NCBI GenBank assembly: GCA_025890175.1
Contig: JANPYM010000001.1
Span: 2,690,288 to 2,754,287, forward strand
Direction of reading: 5' to 3'
DNA: 64,000 nucleotides
Source of the DNA: Ciborinia camelliae
Taxonomy: Eukaryota; Ascomycota; Leotiomycetes; Helotiales; Sclerotiniaceae
Shown here: positions 12,729-24,622 of the stretch, in pieces
How the letters are laid out: each line of letters starts with the position of its first letter
How positions within the stretch are numbered: position 1 is the first letter of the stretch
Position numbers and translations under genes: made by a program
The notes under the pieces: generated by a model
Database searches by the model: none
What the model saw: the letters and a program-made list of their open reading frames with translations, nothing else
Told to the model about the DNA's origin: nothing

Positions 12729-13805
12729 TTTATTTTATTAATATTAATAGCCATAAATATATAACTTTATTTATCAATAATAATATTTATAAACAAATTA
12801 TATTTATTTATAAAAAAAAAGATAAAGTTAAAAAAACTATTTATATTATAAATTAATAAATATTTATATAATATAATATAACAATTTTAATTTAAAAACT
12901 TAATAAAGATAATAAATATAAATAATATAAATTTAATTAAATAATTAAAAACTTAAAATTTTATTTTGAACTTATAACTTTTTATATTTTGAATTAAAAT
13001 AAAATATCTAAATATTTTATTTATATAATCCTTAATAAAACATAATTTATTTTTATTAAAATAGTAATTTTATATACCCTATAACCAAAAATTCTTTAAG
13101 ATATAATTTATATTATAAATTGGATTATAATTTAGTCTCTACCTAATGGAATTACTTTATACAAAGTTTATATAAATTATATTTATTCTGGTATAAATAA
13201 TTAACCAAATATTTTTTATTTATAAATATTTGGTAATATTATTTATATTTATATTTCAAAGAAATATTGTATTACAAATAAGAAATTTATTTTTTAAATT
13301 AAAAAAAATATTTTTATCAATTTTGAAAAAAATTATATTTATTGAATATTTATTGAATATTTATTTTTATTTATATAATTAATAAGATTATTTGTTTTTT
13401 TAATATTTGTTTTAATAAATTAAATTTTTTAATTAATTTAATTAATAATAATAATAATTTAAATAAATATTAAAACAAAAAAAAATTAAATAATAATTTA
13501 ATATTTTTAAATAATTTTATTTATATTTAATTAAATAAATGAATTATTAATATTAAAAATTATTTAAATATTATAAACGATTATATACTATTTAATTATA
13601 AAAATTAATTCGATTAAATTGATATTAATAAAATATTAAAGTTTAATTAAAAATATAATTAAGGATATTTTAAGGATTTAAAAAATAAGAAAATTATTAA
13701 TAAAAAAGTAAGTAATATAATAATATAATTATTATAATAATATTATATTATTATTTATATAATTTATATAATAACAATAATTAATATTAAAGATAATCTA
13801 AAAAT
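12729..13805. other. AT-rich DNA without recognisable features
   Basis: AT-rich sequence as elsewhere in the block, with no island before the composite element. Confidence 0.6.
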
Positions 13806-13816
13806 ATTTAATAAAA

Positions 13817-13949
13817 CTAGCCGTCGCGGAAAATAGATTTTCAGACTGTGTATTCGAAGAACCTTTTATTTTCTTTTTCTATATAATTATTATATTATAA
13901 AAGGTTCTTCGAATCAATAATCTGAAAATCTATTTTCCGCGACGGCTAG
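13817..13949. repeat. 133-bp foldback (hairpin) at start of composite element
   Basis: CTAGCCGTCGCGGAAAATAG at the left is repeated in inverse at the right end, with arms of about 48 bp (13817-13865 and 13902-13949) and a short AT loop. In copy 1 only the left arm is present, followed directly by the arrays. The right arm is therefore an extra inverted copy of the element terminus. Confidence 0.85.
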
Positions 13950-14445
<496 letters not shown>

Positions 14446-14514
14446 ATTATTTATGGGGGCAAGCCCCCAAACCCCCATTCCTCGCTACGCTCGATTTGTA
14501 GGTTCGATGTGTAG

Positions 14515-14955
14515 GCTAGATAGGTTCGTAGGTTCGTAGGTTCGTAGGTTCGTAGATTCGACGATTCGTAGGGTAGGTAGGTAGATAAGTTCGGCTAGGT
14601 TCGGCTAGGTTCGGCTAGGTAGGCTAGGTAGGCTAGGTAGGTTAGGTAAGCTAGGTAGGCTAGGTAGGTTAGGTAGGTTAGGTAAGCTAGGTAGGCTGTA
14701 GGTTAGGTAAGCTAGGTAGGCGAGGTAGGTTAGGTAAGCTAGGTAGGTTAGGTAAGCTAGGTAGGTTAGGTAAGCTAGGTAGGCTAGGTAGGTTAGGTAG
14801 GTTAGGTAAGCTAGGTAGGCTGTAGGTTAGGTAAGCTAGGTAGACTAGGTAGGTTAGATAAGCTAGGTAGGTTAGGTAAGCTAGGTAGGTTAGGTAAGCT
14901 AGGTAGGCTAGGTAGGTTAGGTAAGCTAGGTAGGCTAGGTAGGTTAGGTAAGCAA
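14515..14955 (+). repeat. TAGG/GGCTAGG minisatellite-like array
   Basis: Irregular repeats of TAGGTAGGC, TAGGTTAGG and TAAGCTAGG units fill about 440 bp between the GGGGGCAAGCCCCC hairpin and the unique right module. The same kind of array in copy 1 is shorter. Confidence 0.85.
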
Positions 14956-15152
14956 CCGGGATCTTTAGCGAGCCAGTTAAAAGATACGGATCAATGACTT
15001 ATGACCATTCAGAAGCGACCTTTAAAAGTGGTACATCTTCAGAAAATGGCCTCCCTCATAGTATATGTATTACGTAATCATGACATAATACATGGTACTT
15101 TGAAATTAAACTTGATTCTTCGAATCCACTATAAAATTATTTAATAAAACTA

Positions 15153-16768
15153 AATAAATAAAATTAATTAAAATTAAATATAAATTAATTCTTAATAACA
15201 AAATTTTTAAATTTGTTTAAAAATTAAAAATTTAAAAATAAAAAATTTTTTATAATAAAATAATTTATAAATAAAAACAAAATAAAAAAGATAATATTGA
15301 AAAATATAAAATTTACTAAATTATATAAAATTTCGAATAACATTATAAATTAAATTTCAATTAAACTTTTATAAAAATCTATAAAAATATTTTCTAAAAA
15401 ATAATCTTAACAATTATTATTTATTTTAAATTAAAAATATATTAAATAAATACAATTATAATATTTTTAAATATTATTATATTAAATAATTTATTAGTTT
15501 ATATTAAATTGTTATTATATTAAAAATAAAATAAAATTTAATTCGAATAATTAAAAAAAGATTTTAAAAATAAAATTTGAATATATTAATTGTTTAAAAC
15601 TTTATATAATTTGAAATAGATATTAAGATAATAATAAAAAATCTTATATCTTATATTTATTTAATTCAATTTTATATTAATAAAAATAAATAATTATATT
15701 TATTTTAATTATAATAAAAAAATAATAATAATAATATATATTAATAATTTTTTTATAATTAAAAAAACAAATATATATAATATTTTAAAAAAAAGTTTAA
15801 TAAAAAAATTTCGAATAAAAGATCTAGAAACAATTTTATATTTTTTGGAAATTCGAATATATTATAATATATAAAATAAAATAATTATTTTTTATTAAGA
15901 TTTTTATATTAAAAAGAGTTTTATAAAATTTGATTTTAAACATTCCCAAATAAATATAATATCTATAATATTAAATTTCATTAAGAATTTAATTTTAAAC
16001 AAAAAAATAATCGATAAATAGTTTATAATATTTTATTAATTCAAAATCAAATTTTTAGGATTTTTATATACTAAAATAAATATTATATATAATATAAATA
16101 TTCTTTATTAATTTTTTATTAAATTTTTTAAAAATATATATAAAATATTATAATCAAGTTTTTTAATATTTAACTAATATAATAAATTATATAATTATTT
16201 ATAATAATAATAATAATAATTTTATTATAAAAAAATATATACATTTTAATTATACAAAAAGATTTTTAATAAAAAAAATATATTAAACTATATTTTCTTT
16301 ATATATAAAAAAATAGTTTTAATATAATTAAAAAGATAATTAATTATAACCTTAAATTTAATAAAATTAAAATATTATAAATTTTGTAAAATAATTATAA
16401 AAATATTATAAATTTAATAATTTTTAAAAAAATTAATAAAAATTAAATACAAATATTTTGATTTAACAAAGATTAAAATTATTAAAAATAATTAAAAAAA
16501 TCTTATTTTTACTAAAAATCTAAAAATTTATTAATATATAAAATATATAATAATAAAATATTATTATATCCATAAATAAATTATATAAAATTATATTAAT
16601 TTATAATTTGTTTTAATAAATTTGTAAATAATAAATAAATTTATAAAATCATTTTTATTAATAAAATATATTAAATTTATCGAAATATTATAAATAAAAA
16701 ATTTTTTAAAAAAAGAAAAAGTTTATTTTTTAAAAATATAAAATATATATATTAATAATAATAAAATA
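15153..16768. other. AT-rich DNA without recognisable features
   Basis: Extremely AT-rich sequence with no islands before the miniature LTR element. Confidence 0.6.
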
Positions 16769-17182
16769 TGTTGAGAGTAGCCAGGGCCGTATGAGCCGTA
16801 CGGACCGCGAAGCGGGCCGTAGGCCTAATACGGCTTAGCGCCCTATCTTAAGCTTAAATAGCATACAAGGTTCAACCTTAGTTCCATAGTAATTTCAAAT
16901 ACATCACACAACTTGCACCTTCACGTGATCTACCTAATTTCAACAGGTTATAAGCCCGGATGCGTTAAGCTGACGGGTGAGTTCCTGATTACTTTGATTT
17001 ACTCATGTTGAGAGTAGCCAGGGCCGTATGAGCCGTACGGACGGCGAAGCGGGCCGTAGGCCTAATACGGCTTAGCGCCCTATCTTAAGCTTAAATAGCA
17101 TACAAGGTTCAACCTTAGTTCCATAGTAATTTCAAATACATCACACAACTTGCACCTTCACGTGATCTACCTAATTTCAACA
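16769..17182 (+). mobile_element. Miniature LTR element (TRIM-like), family A, complete
   Basis: Two 177-bp LTRs (16769-16945 and 17006-17182) begin TGTTGAGAGTAGCC and end CTAATTTCAACA. They differ at one base that I can find (GGACCGCGAAG against GGACGGCGAAG). The internal region is only 60 bp (16946-17005). The whole is flanked by a perfect 5-bp duplication AAATA (16764-16768 and 17183-17187), so it inserted as one unit. This fits a terminal-repeat retrotransposon in miniature. No standard tRNA primer-binding site starting TGG follows the 5' LTR and no polypurine tract precedes the 3' LTR, which is unusual. Near-identity of the LTRs and lack of RIP suggest a recent insertion. Confidence 0.85.
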
Positions 17183-17291
17183 AAATATATTAACTAAAAA
17201 TAAAAAATATTAATTTAAAAAAAATTAATAATTAATAAAAAATTTTTTAAGGAAATTTTAAAATGCTTTATATATTATTAATTAAAAAATA

Positions 17292-17469
17292 TATTGAAAA
17301 TAGTTAAGGCTGTATAAGCTATATGGATTGTAAAGCGGTCTATAGGCCTAATACAGTTTAGCGCCTTATTTTAAGTTTAAATAGCATATAAGGTTTAACC
17401 TTAGTTCAATAGTAATTTCAAAATACATCACACAACTTGTACCTTCACGTGATCTACCTAATTCCAACA
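17292..17469 (+). mobile_element. RIP-altered solo LTR, family A
   Basis: These 178 bp follow the family A LTR from TATTGAAAATAG to ATTCCAACA, with one inserted A. The first half carries many C-to-T and G-to-A changes (for example AGCCGTACGGACCGCG has become AGCTATATGGATTGTA). The 3' half is nearly intact (CACACAACTTGTACCTTCAC). Flanks AAATA and TAATA match at only four of five bases, so a target-site duplication is not proven. Confidence 0.8.
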
Positions 17470-18142
17470 TAATATATTTTAAAAATATATTCTATTTATT
17501 TTAATATTTCAAATAAAATTTAATTTAAATATTAAATATTTATTAAATATAATATTATATATTTATTAAAAACTAATTAAAAAGAAAACGAAATAAAAAC
17601 AAATATATTTAAAAAACAAATAATATAAATAATATAATTTAAATATATTAAAAATTTAGAATATATAAATAATAAATAATAAAATAAAATATAATAATAA
17701 TATATAAATATTATTAATAATAAATATTATTAATTAATAATAAATAATATTTTAATTATATTATTAACAAATTATAATAATATAAACAAAATCTAATTAT
17801 TTTTTATTAATTATTTTAATTAAACTAATTTTTTTTTATTAATTATTTCAATTATTATTAAATTAATAATATTCGATAAAAGTATTAAATAAATATATTT
17901 TTTATTAAAAAAGAATATTTAATTTAATATTTATAATTTATTTGTATTTTATTATATTTGAAATTTCAATTAAATATAAAATATTACAAATTTATATATA
18001 TAATTTAATATATATTATAATAAATTTATAAATTATATTTGGATTTGTAATATAATAAATTTAATAATTGTTTTGATATTAATAATAAATTGATATAAAT
18101 TGTATATTTGATTTTTTTTGTATTTATTTTAATATATATATT
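17470..18142. other. AT-rich DNA without recognisable features
   Basis: Last AT-rich stretch before the nested LTRs. No gene or island is seen. Confidence 0.6.
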
Positions 18143-18515
18143 TGTTAAGGTATAATGGAAGCATAGGATTAGATTGATTAGTAGGAATTGTAGAATCTTT
18201 GCAAAGGATTCTGTTGGATAAATCACGTGCCTACGGCACGCTTGCGCATGCGCCGCGCACGGCCGCGGCGTGCCGCTAGCGGCACCCCCGCGCTACGGCG
18301 CTAGCATGCGCTAGCGGGCATATATAGTTGATCTGTAGTATAGTTTTTAGAGCTTCGAGCCAAATACACTGTATACTATAGTACATTTGTTTCTTCATCG
18401 CCTATAGTGATTCCAACAGATTCTATTATTTCTACAAAAGTATAGCTGCATTCGTGCTACGCACGGACGCTACGCTACACACCGCGCTAAACTATATTAA
18501 TCACCTGTTTCAACA
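18143..18515 (+). mobile_element. Solo LTR, family C, split by a family B LTR
   Basis: The outer element begins TGTTAAGG and ends CTGTTTCAACA. It is flanked by a perfect 5-bp duplication ATATT (18138-18142 and 18516-18520). Removing the inner LTR and one copy of its target site leaves an element of about 161 bp. This insertion sits exactly at the edge of the AT-rich block, and ordinary intergenic sequence follows. Confidence 0.8.
18212..18418 (+). mobile_element. Solo LTR, family B, intact reference copy
   Basis: A 207-bp element begins TGTTGGATAAATCACGTG and ends GTGATTCCAACA. It lies inside the family C LTR and is flanked by a perfect duplication GATTC (18207-18211 and 18419-18423). It is rich in GC palindromes, for example GCGCTAGCATGCGCTAGCGG. 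It is the undegraded standard for the copies at 1-131 and 6191-6397. Confidence 0.88.
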
Positions 18516-18520
18516 ATATT

Positions 18521-21500
18521 CAATTTAAAATCCAAATTTATATTAAAAAATATTAAAGAATTTTTTGGTTTACCAATACTTTAAGAAAAAAAAAATTCGG
18601 TTATTTATTCGATATATAACGATTTTTATAATCCCCCCTTTACTTCTAGATAATAAAGTATTATAACTAACTATACTTTTTCAACTTTCAAAGCCCCTTT
18701 CTGAATACCTACCTATCTAGGTACCTAGTAATTATCTTTTAAGCCATTGAGCTAGCCATTGAGCCATTGAGCTTTTTTAAGCTGATTCCCGTTTGTCTCA
18801 TTTGGCGCGGTGTTCATGAAGGAAGGTATCGAGGTAGGTAGGTAGGTAGGTAAGGTAGGTAAGGTAAGGTAAGGTAAGGTAAGCCAGCCACTAGGTATAT
18901 ACCTACCTACCTACCTACCTACTTACCTACCACCTAATCGTGGTACCTACCTACCTACCTACCAATCTATCTATCCAATATACCCATGCATGTACAACCT
19001 TCCCAATCCTTTTACACATACATTAGCTTAGCATAGCATGCCCAGGCCCAGGCCCCAATGCGACGGTTCTTTCATTTCATTTCCAGGACTAGGTAGGTAG
19101 GACTGGGATTTGGATGGGGTTATTTGCATGCCCACCTGTGGATGGGTGTATGGGTTTAGTGGGTAGGTGGACGCTGGGTAGGTACCTAGGTAAGCATGCA
19201 TGCATGTCCAGTATAGAAATTCGCCCGTCGGAAGATGGCAGGTTCGTTCCTTGGGTGTGTAACTCAACTCATTCTTCGTGTTTTTGGCTATCTACTTCAG
19301 CTGGATTTGATGATTATGCGCACGAATGGATACTAATCGGATACTAATCGCAATCGAAACCATCCATCGTCCTTCGAAAACTCTCTCGTTGGGTAGGTAC
19401 TGAGTAGGTAGGTAGGTAGGTAGATGGAATAAATCCGACTTGAATTTGCGAGGTATGCTGAATTCAAGGTTCCAGAAATGAACACAATTGTTTTGAACAT
19501 TTGATGAGATTTTTCTATTTATTCATTTCATAAGGCTTCTATGAAAGTATGTATCTAAGTAGGTAGGTAGGTATAAATGGCGCCTATCTATCTATATATA
19601 ATTAAGGTAAACATCCGGATTGATAGAGAGATGCATGGAATGCCTCTTTTAGTCATACCCATCAGCTCGGCGACAAAACCCCATTGGATCCTGCCACCCT
19701 ACCATTCTTGGTAGCTTTCAATAAAATACTAACAACAACAACAACAACAACAACAATTTGACAGGCAATCGTAACGCCATCCATCCATCTGCATCTGAGA
19801 AGGATTCCAAAAGCCAATACCTATCAATATCAATTATATGTGTATCCAACTTCAGCTACAATTGAAATCTCGAGATACCTACATACCTACCTAGGTACCT
19901 ATATCGAAGGATGCTCCCGCTCTGACTGATGAGATGGGGCTGAGTTCCCCAGTTTCCTCTTCCTTCCACTCCACTCGATCAACAGCGAGTGACCTCGGGA
20001 ACACAGACCATCATGGAGTCGGGTACGAGACTCAGACACCGAATAATAAGCTTTCGAGCCATCCATGCGCAATGGAAATTTTAAACTTTTCTCCATCCCC
20101 CTAAAAAGCGTATTTGATATCTTAAGGTTTGCGGATAGGGTGGCGCAAAGGGATGTCGGGACGTTCCTTGGGTTTGGGTGGAAGAGTTGATGGTAGAGAC
20201 GCTTTGGAAGTTTATTATTGGGTTTTGCCCTGGGATTTTTATTTAGGTCGTGGTGATTGTTGATATTGATATTGATTATATCCGTAACCTGTGGATGGAT
20301 GGATGGCTTTAAAATGAAAATGCAAACTCGGAACTATAAACCACCGATAATAACAGCCATACATTTTCAACTAAAAAAAAGAGCAACTTTATCTATGTTC
20401 AACATACCTACCTACCTGTGATAACGCAACACACGCAACGCTCATTAATGGTCTAGGTATTTGAAATCAATCATATAGTACCTATCTTCTAAACTATGAA
20501 AGAGTTTTCTCTTGTGGCTGTGGCTGTCACTGTAGTGTAGTACCATTGGATTGCAGAATATCGGTGCGACCAAATGTATCGCAACGAATTGAGCCGATTG
20601 ATACCATACCATCAATAGATTGATGGGTAGGTAGGTTCCAAAGTTATCTTTCTGTCACTGTCTCTCTTTAGGGAAGGATTGATAGATCCATCCAATTTCA
20701 CGATAAGTCCTATTAGAGATTCCGACTTGGTGAATTTCTCCTTGGATTGGATCGATACATAGGTAGGTAGGTACCATACCATCCCAATACCATGAGAGTC
20801 AAGACGGAAAAGGGAAAAGGTCTCAGCATCAGGAGGTACAAAACATGACATAAACGTAACGATCAGCTGTCCATTATCATCAACAAATCGATGAGTGAGA
20901 TGAGATGAGAACAGAGAACCGAGAACGAAGGTACTGTAAAGACTAAAACATCACATATCACATCACATCACCAATTCACCCTATACCTTAACAACCTAAT
21001 ATGGAAATAGCAATACGCAACCAATCTGGCTAGCATCACATTTCCCCACAATGAAAGAAAAAGTATTTATGCGATTAGGAAACATCCCCATAGCAAATCC
21101 GGCTTGAAACCGGGATTTTCATCAGGGGTAAAATGCGAAAGAGCCAGCCACAGATGATTTGTTTTTGTTTGTTTGTTTGTTTGTTTGCTGGTGGATGACA
21201 TGATATGTTATGATATGACATGACGGGATGACATGGACATGGACATGGATGACGGGGTCCAGGATGCGAAAAGCGATAACTCGAGCTACATTCGGTACGT
21301 CGATGGGATTATGGATCATCAATCATCAATCATCAATCATTACGATTGTCGGGGTTTCCATTGGAGACCCAACAAAGGACATGGGATTGGTCCATGCTGA
21401 CCTAATTTTATTCATTTGCATGCATCATTTATCACTTGTCGAGTCTTATTAGTAAGTTTCGATTATGTTATGGTATTCTATGTTACCTATATACTCCAGC

Positions 21501-22115
21501 TCTTCTTGACTTGATTACTTACCTAGTACTCAATTCCATCCATGCATTTTCTTTTTTCTTTGTACGGCCAATGCAGCGGGTATGTAACATTTGGATCAAT
21601 TGGATCGATTGGATTGGATGATGGCGGTTGGTTCGGTACGTACAAAGTTCCCCCGGACTGGATGAGGCAAATGCTCCTTCCCCCAGTCATTCCCCCCATA
21701 CCTAGGTTTACACCATTGGATGTAGGTAGGTAGCTTAGGTTGTTATTCACTGTCACTATATATCCGGATGTGCCCTTCCCCTCTCTCACCATTCCATTCT
21801 CTTTTTTTTTGTCAGCACTTCTTCTTTCTTCTTCTCCTTCTTCTTCTTCTTGATCTTCTTGTGTATTCACTATTTGTGTCGTGATCTATCTTCTACTACG
21901 AGAGAAAGATTGAATTCGTTCTTGAGCTTTCATACCATACCGCAGCTCTTGAGATTATCTATATATCAGGTGTATAGCTCTTAGCATATCAAATAATCTC
22001 GATTCGGTTTACACTTGAGATATCTACTAGGACGATAGCTCTTAAGATATCAAACCACCTCGATTCTATTAACACATACATATTTTGAATTCAAACACCC
22101 ACATATAACTTCATC
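18521..22115. other. Intergenic region with TAGG/CCTA micro-repeats
   Basis: Base composition becomes ordinary here. Many short arrays of GGTA and CCTA are scattered through it (for example 18828-18880, 18898-18965, 19404-19425 and 20760-20775). Short open frames on both strands have no start context, splice sites or protein-like composition that I would trust. No tRNA or 5S rRNA is recognised. The last part is the promoter and leader of the acetate-transporter-family gene. Confidence 0.6.
21972..22075 (+). promoter_or_regulatory. Imperfect tandem repeat in the leader of the transporter gene
   Basis: Two segments of about 42 bp share the pattern TAGCTCTTA(A/G)...ATATCAAA....CTCGATTC......ACAC (21973-22014 and about 22035-22075). 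They lie within 145 bp of the ATG at 22116. A duplicated regulatory or leader motif is likely, but the binding factor is unknown. Confidence 0.4.
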
Positions 22116-23179
22116 ATGGCTACCATCACCGCTGCAGATGCCGCATATAACAAGGAGTACAGCAGCGAAAACTCTGGCACTGGTATCAATACTCACGACC
22201 ATGTTCCTCCCGTCAATGGCGCTGGTACGAACAATCCCCCTGCCTCAAGGGGATATGATTATGGAGGAAATCCATTGGCACACATGAATACTGGAGAATC
22301 CGCTAGATTCCCCGCCTTTGGTGGAGAGTTCCAACCCGGTCTTTATAGACCTACCACGGAAAGAAAATTCGCCAATCCTGCCCCTTTGGGCTTGAGCGCT
22401 TTCGCTCTCACTACCTTCGTCCTCTCTCTCGTCAATGTTGGAACCGCTGGTGTCACGGAACCTAATATCGTCGTCTCGCTTGCTTTCGGATATGGTGGTC
22501 TCGTTCAACTACTCGCTGGCATGTGGTATGTATCTGACTTGGATTTTTTTTCAGAGTCTATCTATCCCGGAAATACAAATATTAATAAATCAATAGGGAA
22601 ATGGCAGTAGGAAACACTTTCGGAGCCACAGCTCTCTCATCCTATGGTGGATTCTGGATATCTCTCGCCATCGTCCTCACGCCGGGTGGTTTCCAAATCG
22701 TAGAATCCTACTCGACCACCGGATCCGGCGTCAACGATTTCAACAACGCATTTGGATTCTTCCTGATGGGATGGTTCATCTTCACCTTCATCCTGTTGAT
22801 CTGCACCTTGCGCTCCACCGTCGCTTTCTTCATGCTCTTCTTCACCTTGGACATGGCCTTCCTATTCCTCGGCATCGGCCACCTGGAGGCGGATTCGGCC
22901 GGCGTTCCCTCTTCCGGCTTGATCAAGGCCGGTGGCTATTTCGGTCTCTTGGCCGCTTTCATCGCTTGGTATAATGCCTTGGCGGGTCTTGCAGATGATA
23001 GGTATGTTTTCATATCATACTCCGATGACATATATTCATTCAAAGGAGATTCCAAGCGCTAACTTTTTTTTCTTCTCTTGCTTCTTAGTAACTCTTTCTT
23101 CGTCATTCCTGTCGCTCATTTCCCATGGTCTGTTAAGGGCCGCGAACTTCGTAATAAGACTGAGCGCCAGACGGTTTAA
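22116..23179 (+). CDS. GPR1/FUN34/YaaH (AceTr) family membrane transporter
   Basis: Exons 22116-22525, 22597-23001 and 23089-23179 give a 301-aa protein. Introns of 71 and 87 bp have GTATGT donors and TAG acceptors. The first junction restores the family-typical sequence [16 protein letters not shown]. The family signature NPAPLGL is at residues 87-93, after a hydrophilic N terminus of about 85 residues, followed by about six hydrophobic segments. The C terminus ([15 protein letters not shown]) is hydrophilic. Characterised relatives such as yeast Ady2 and Aspergillus AcpA move acetate across the plasma membrane, while others (Gpr1, AlcS) have less clear roles, so the substrate here is inferred. 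Length is normal for the family and the reading frame is intact. Confidence 0.93.
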
Positions 23180-23571
23180 TTTCCTACCAGTATGACATAA
23201 TATATTAATGTGATTTTTCTCACGATGTGTGGGGGGAAGGGGGGTTGGCATGAATTTGGCATGACTTTGTCATTTGGCTTTTTTTTCTTTTTTTTCCTTC
23301 TTCGGGATACGGATGAATGGATGGATGGATGGGAAGTAAGGATAAGGATACCTACCTAGTTAATGATACGATACCATACCATCATTGCGGATGAATAATT
23401 AATAGCATGGCATTTATGTATGTATGTATGTATGAACAATGAGTGAGTGGATGATGAGTAAGTGGATGATGAGTTGAAAGGGATATCTTTTGGATCCATC
23501 TTCATCTTTTTCCATTTCCTAATACAACACCACAATACAATAACACTCTCAAACCCGCATCGGATTATGTG

Positions 23572-23575
23572 ATGC

Positions 23576-23606
<31 letters not shown>

Positions 23607-23647
23607 CATATACATATATATATATACATATACATATACATATATAT

Positions 23648-23688
<41 letters not shown>

Positions 23689-23752
23689 TATATATACATA
23701 TACATATACATATATATACATATACATATACATATGCATGCATATATATATA
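23572..23752. repeat. TA / CATATA array
   Basis: An alternating pyrimidine-purine microsatellite (ATATAT and CATATACATA units) covers about 180 bp. It reads open in several frames on both strands, but only as repetitive Y/I/H/V residues. Confidence 0.9.
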
Positions 23753-23912
23753 TGCAAGGTCAAAGAAAGAAAGAAAGAAAGGATTAAAAGGATGGAAAGG
23801 ATTAAAAGGATGGAAAGAATTATGTATGATATACTTGGTTGGGTTAGATGGGGTTCGAGTTCGAGTTCGAAATGAAAATCTTTTGGGGATTGGAAATTGG
23901 GAATTGGGAATT

Positions 23913-24031
23913 GGGGATTGGGGATTGGGGATTGGGGATTGGGGATTGGGGATTGGGGATTGGGGATTGGGGATTGGGGATTGGGGATTGGGGATTGGGG
24001 ATTGGGGATTGGGGATTGGGGATTGGGGATT
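23913..24031 (+). repeat. GGGGATT 7-mer array, 17 units
   Basis: Seventeen perfect tandem copies of GGGGATT, preceded by GGGAATT variants. Four-G runs spaced by three bases have the form of G-quadruplex-forming DNA on the + strand. Confidence 0.92.
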
Positions 24032-24048
24032 GGGAATTAGATATTAAA

Positions 24049-24256
24049 TTTAGATATTGGGTTTAGATATTGGGTTTAGATATTGGGTTTAGATATTGGG
24101 TTTAGATATTGGGTTTAGATATTGGGTTTAGATATTGGGTTTAGATATTGGGTTTAGATATTGGGTTTAGATATTGGGTTTAGATATTGGGTTTAGATAT
24201 TGGGTTTAGATATTGGGTTTAGATATTGGGTTTAGATATTGGGTTTAGATATTGGG
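24049..24256 (+). repeat. TTTAGATATTGGG 13-mer array, 16 units
   Basis: Sixteen perfect copies of a 13-bp unit follow the 7-mer array directly. The units are identical by eye, so the array is young or homogenised. It resembles, but is not, the telomere repeat. Confidence 0.92.
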
Positions 24257-24360
24257 TTTAAGTAGATAAGGGGTAGATAGATAGAAAGGGAGGGGGCTAA
24301 ATTAAATTAAACTATTTAGGTACGGACTGGGTGTATAGGTAGATTGGTAGGTAGGGGGGT

Positions 24361-24622
24361 AGGGGGGGAAAAGGGAAGAGAGGGGGAGGGAGAGAGGGAG
24401 AGAGGGAAAAAGGAAAAAAGAAAAAAAGAGAGAGGGGAAAAGAAGAAAAAGGAAAAGGGGGAAAGGAGAAAAAAAGGAAAAAGGAAAAGAGAAAGAGAAG
24501 GGGAGAAGGGGAGAAGGGGAGAGGGGGAGAGGGGGAAAAAGGGAAAAAAGGGAAGGAAGGGAAAAAGGGAAAGAGGGAGAGAGGAGAGGGAAAAAGGGAA
24601 AGAGGGAGAAAAGGAAAGAGGG
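24361..24622 (+). repeat. 262-nt uninterrupted homopurine tract
   Basis: Every base from 24361 to 24622 is A or G. The mix is irregular (GGGAAA, GAGAGGG, AAAAAGG), so this is not a simple microsatellite. Long polypurine/polypyrimidine tracts can form triplex DNA. Confidence 0.93.

Noticed and set aside
24049..24256. Interstitial telomere repeat
   Set aside because: The 13-bp unit TTTAGATATTGGG is not TTAGGG and contains no run of it.
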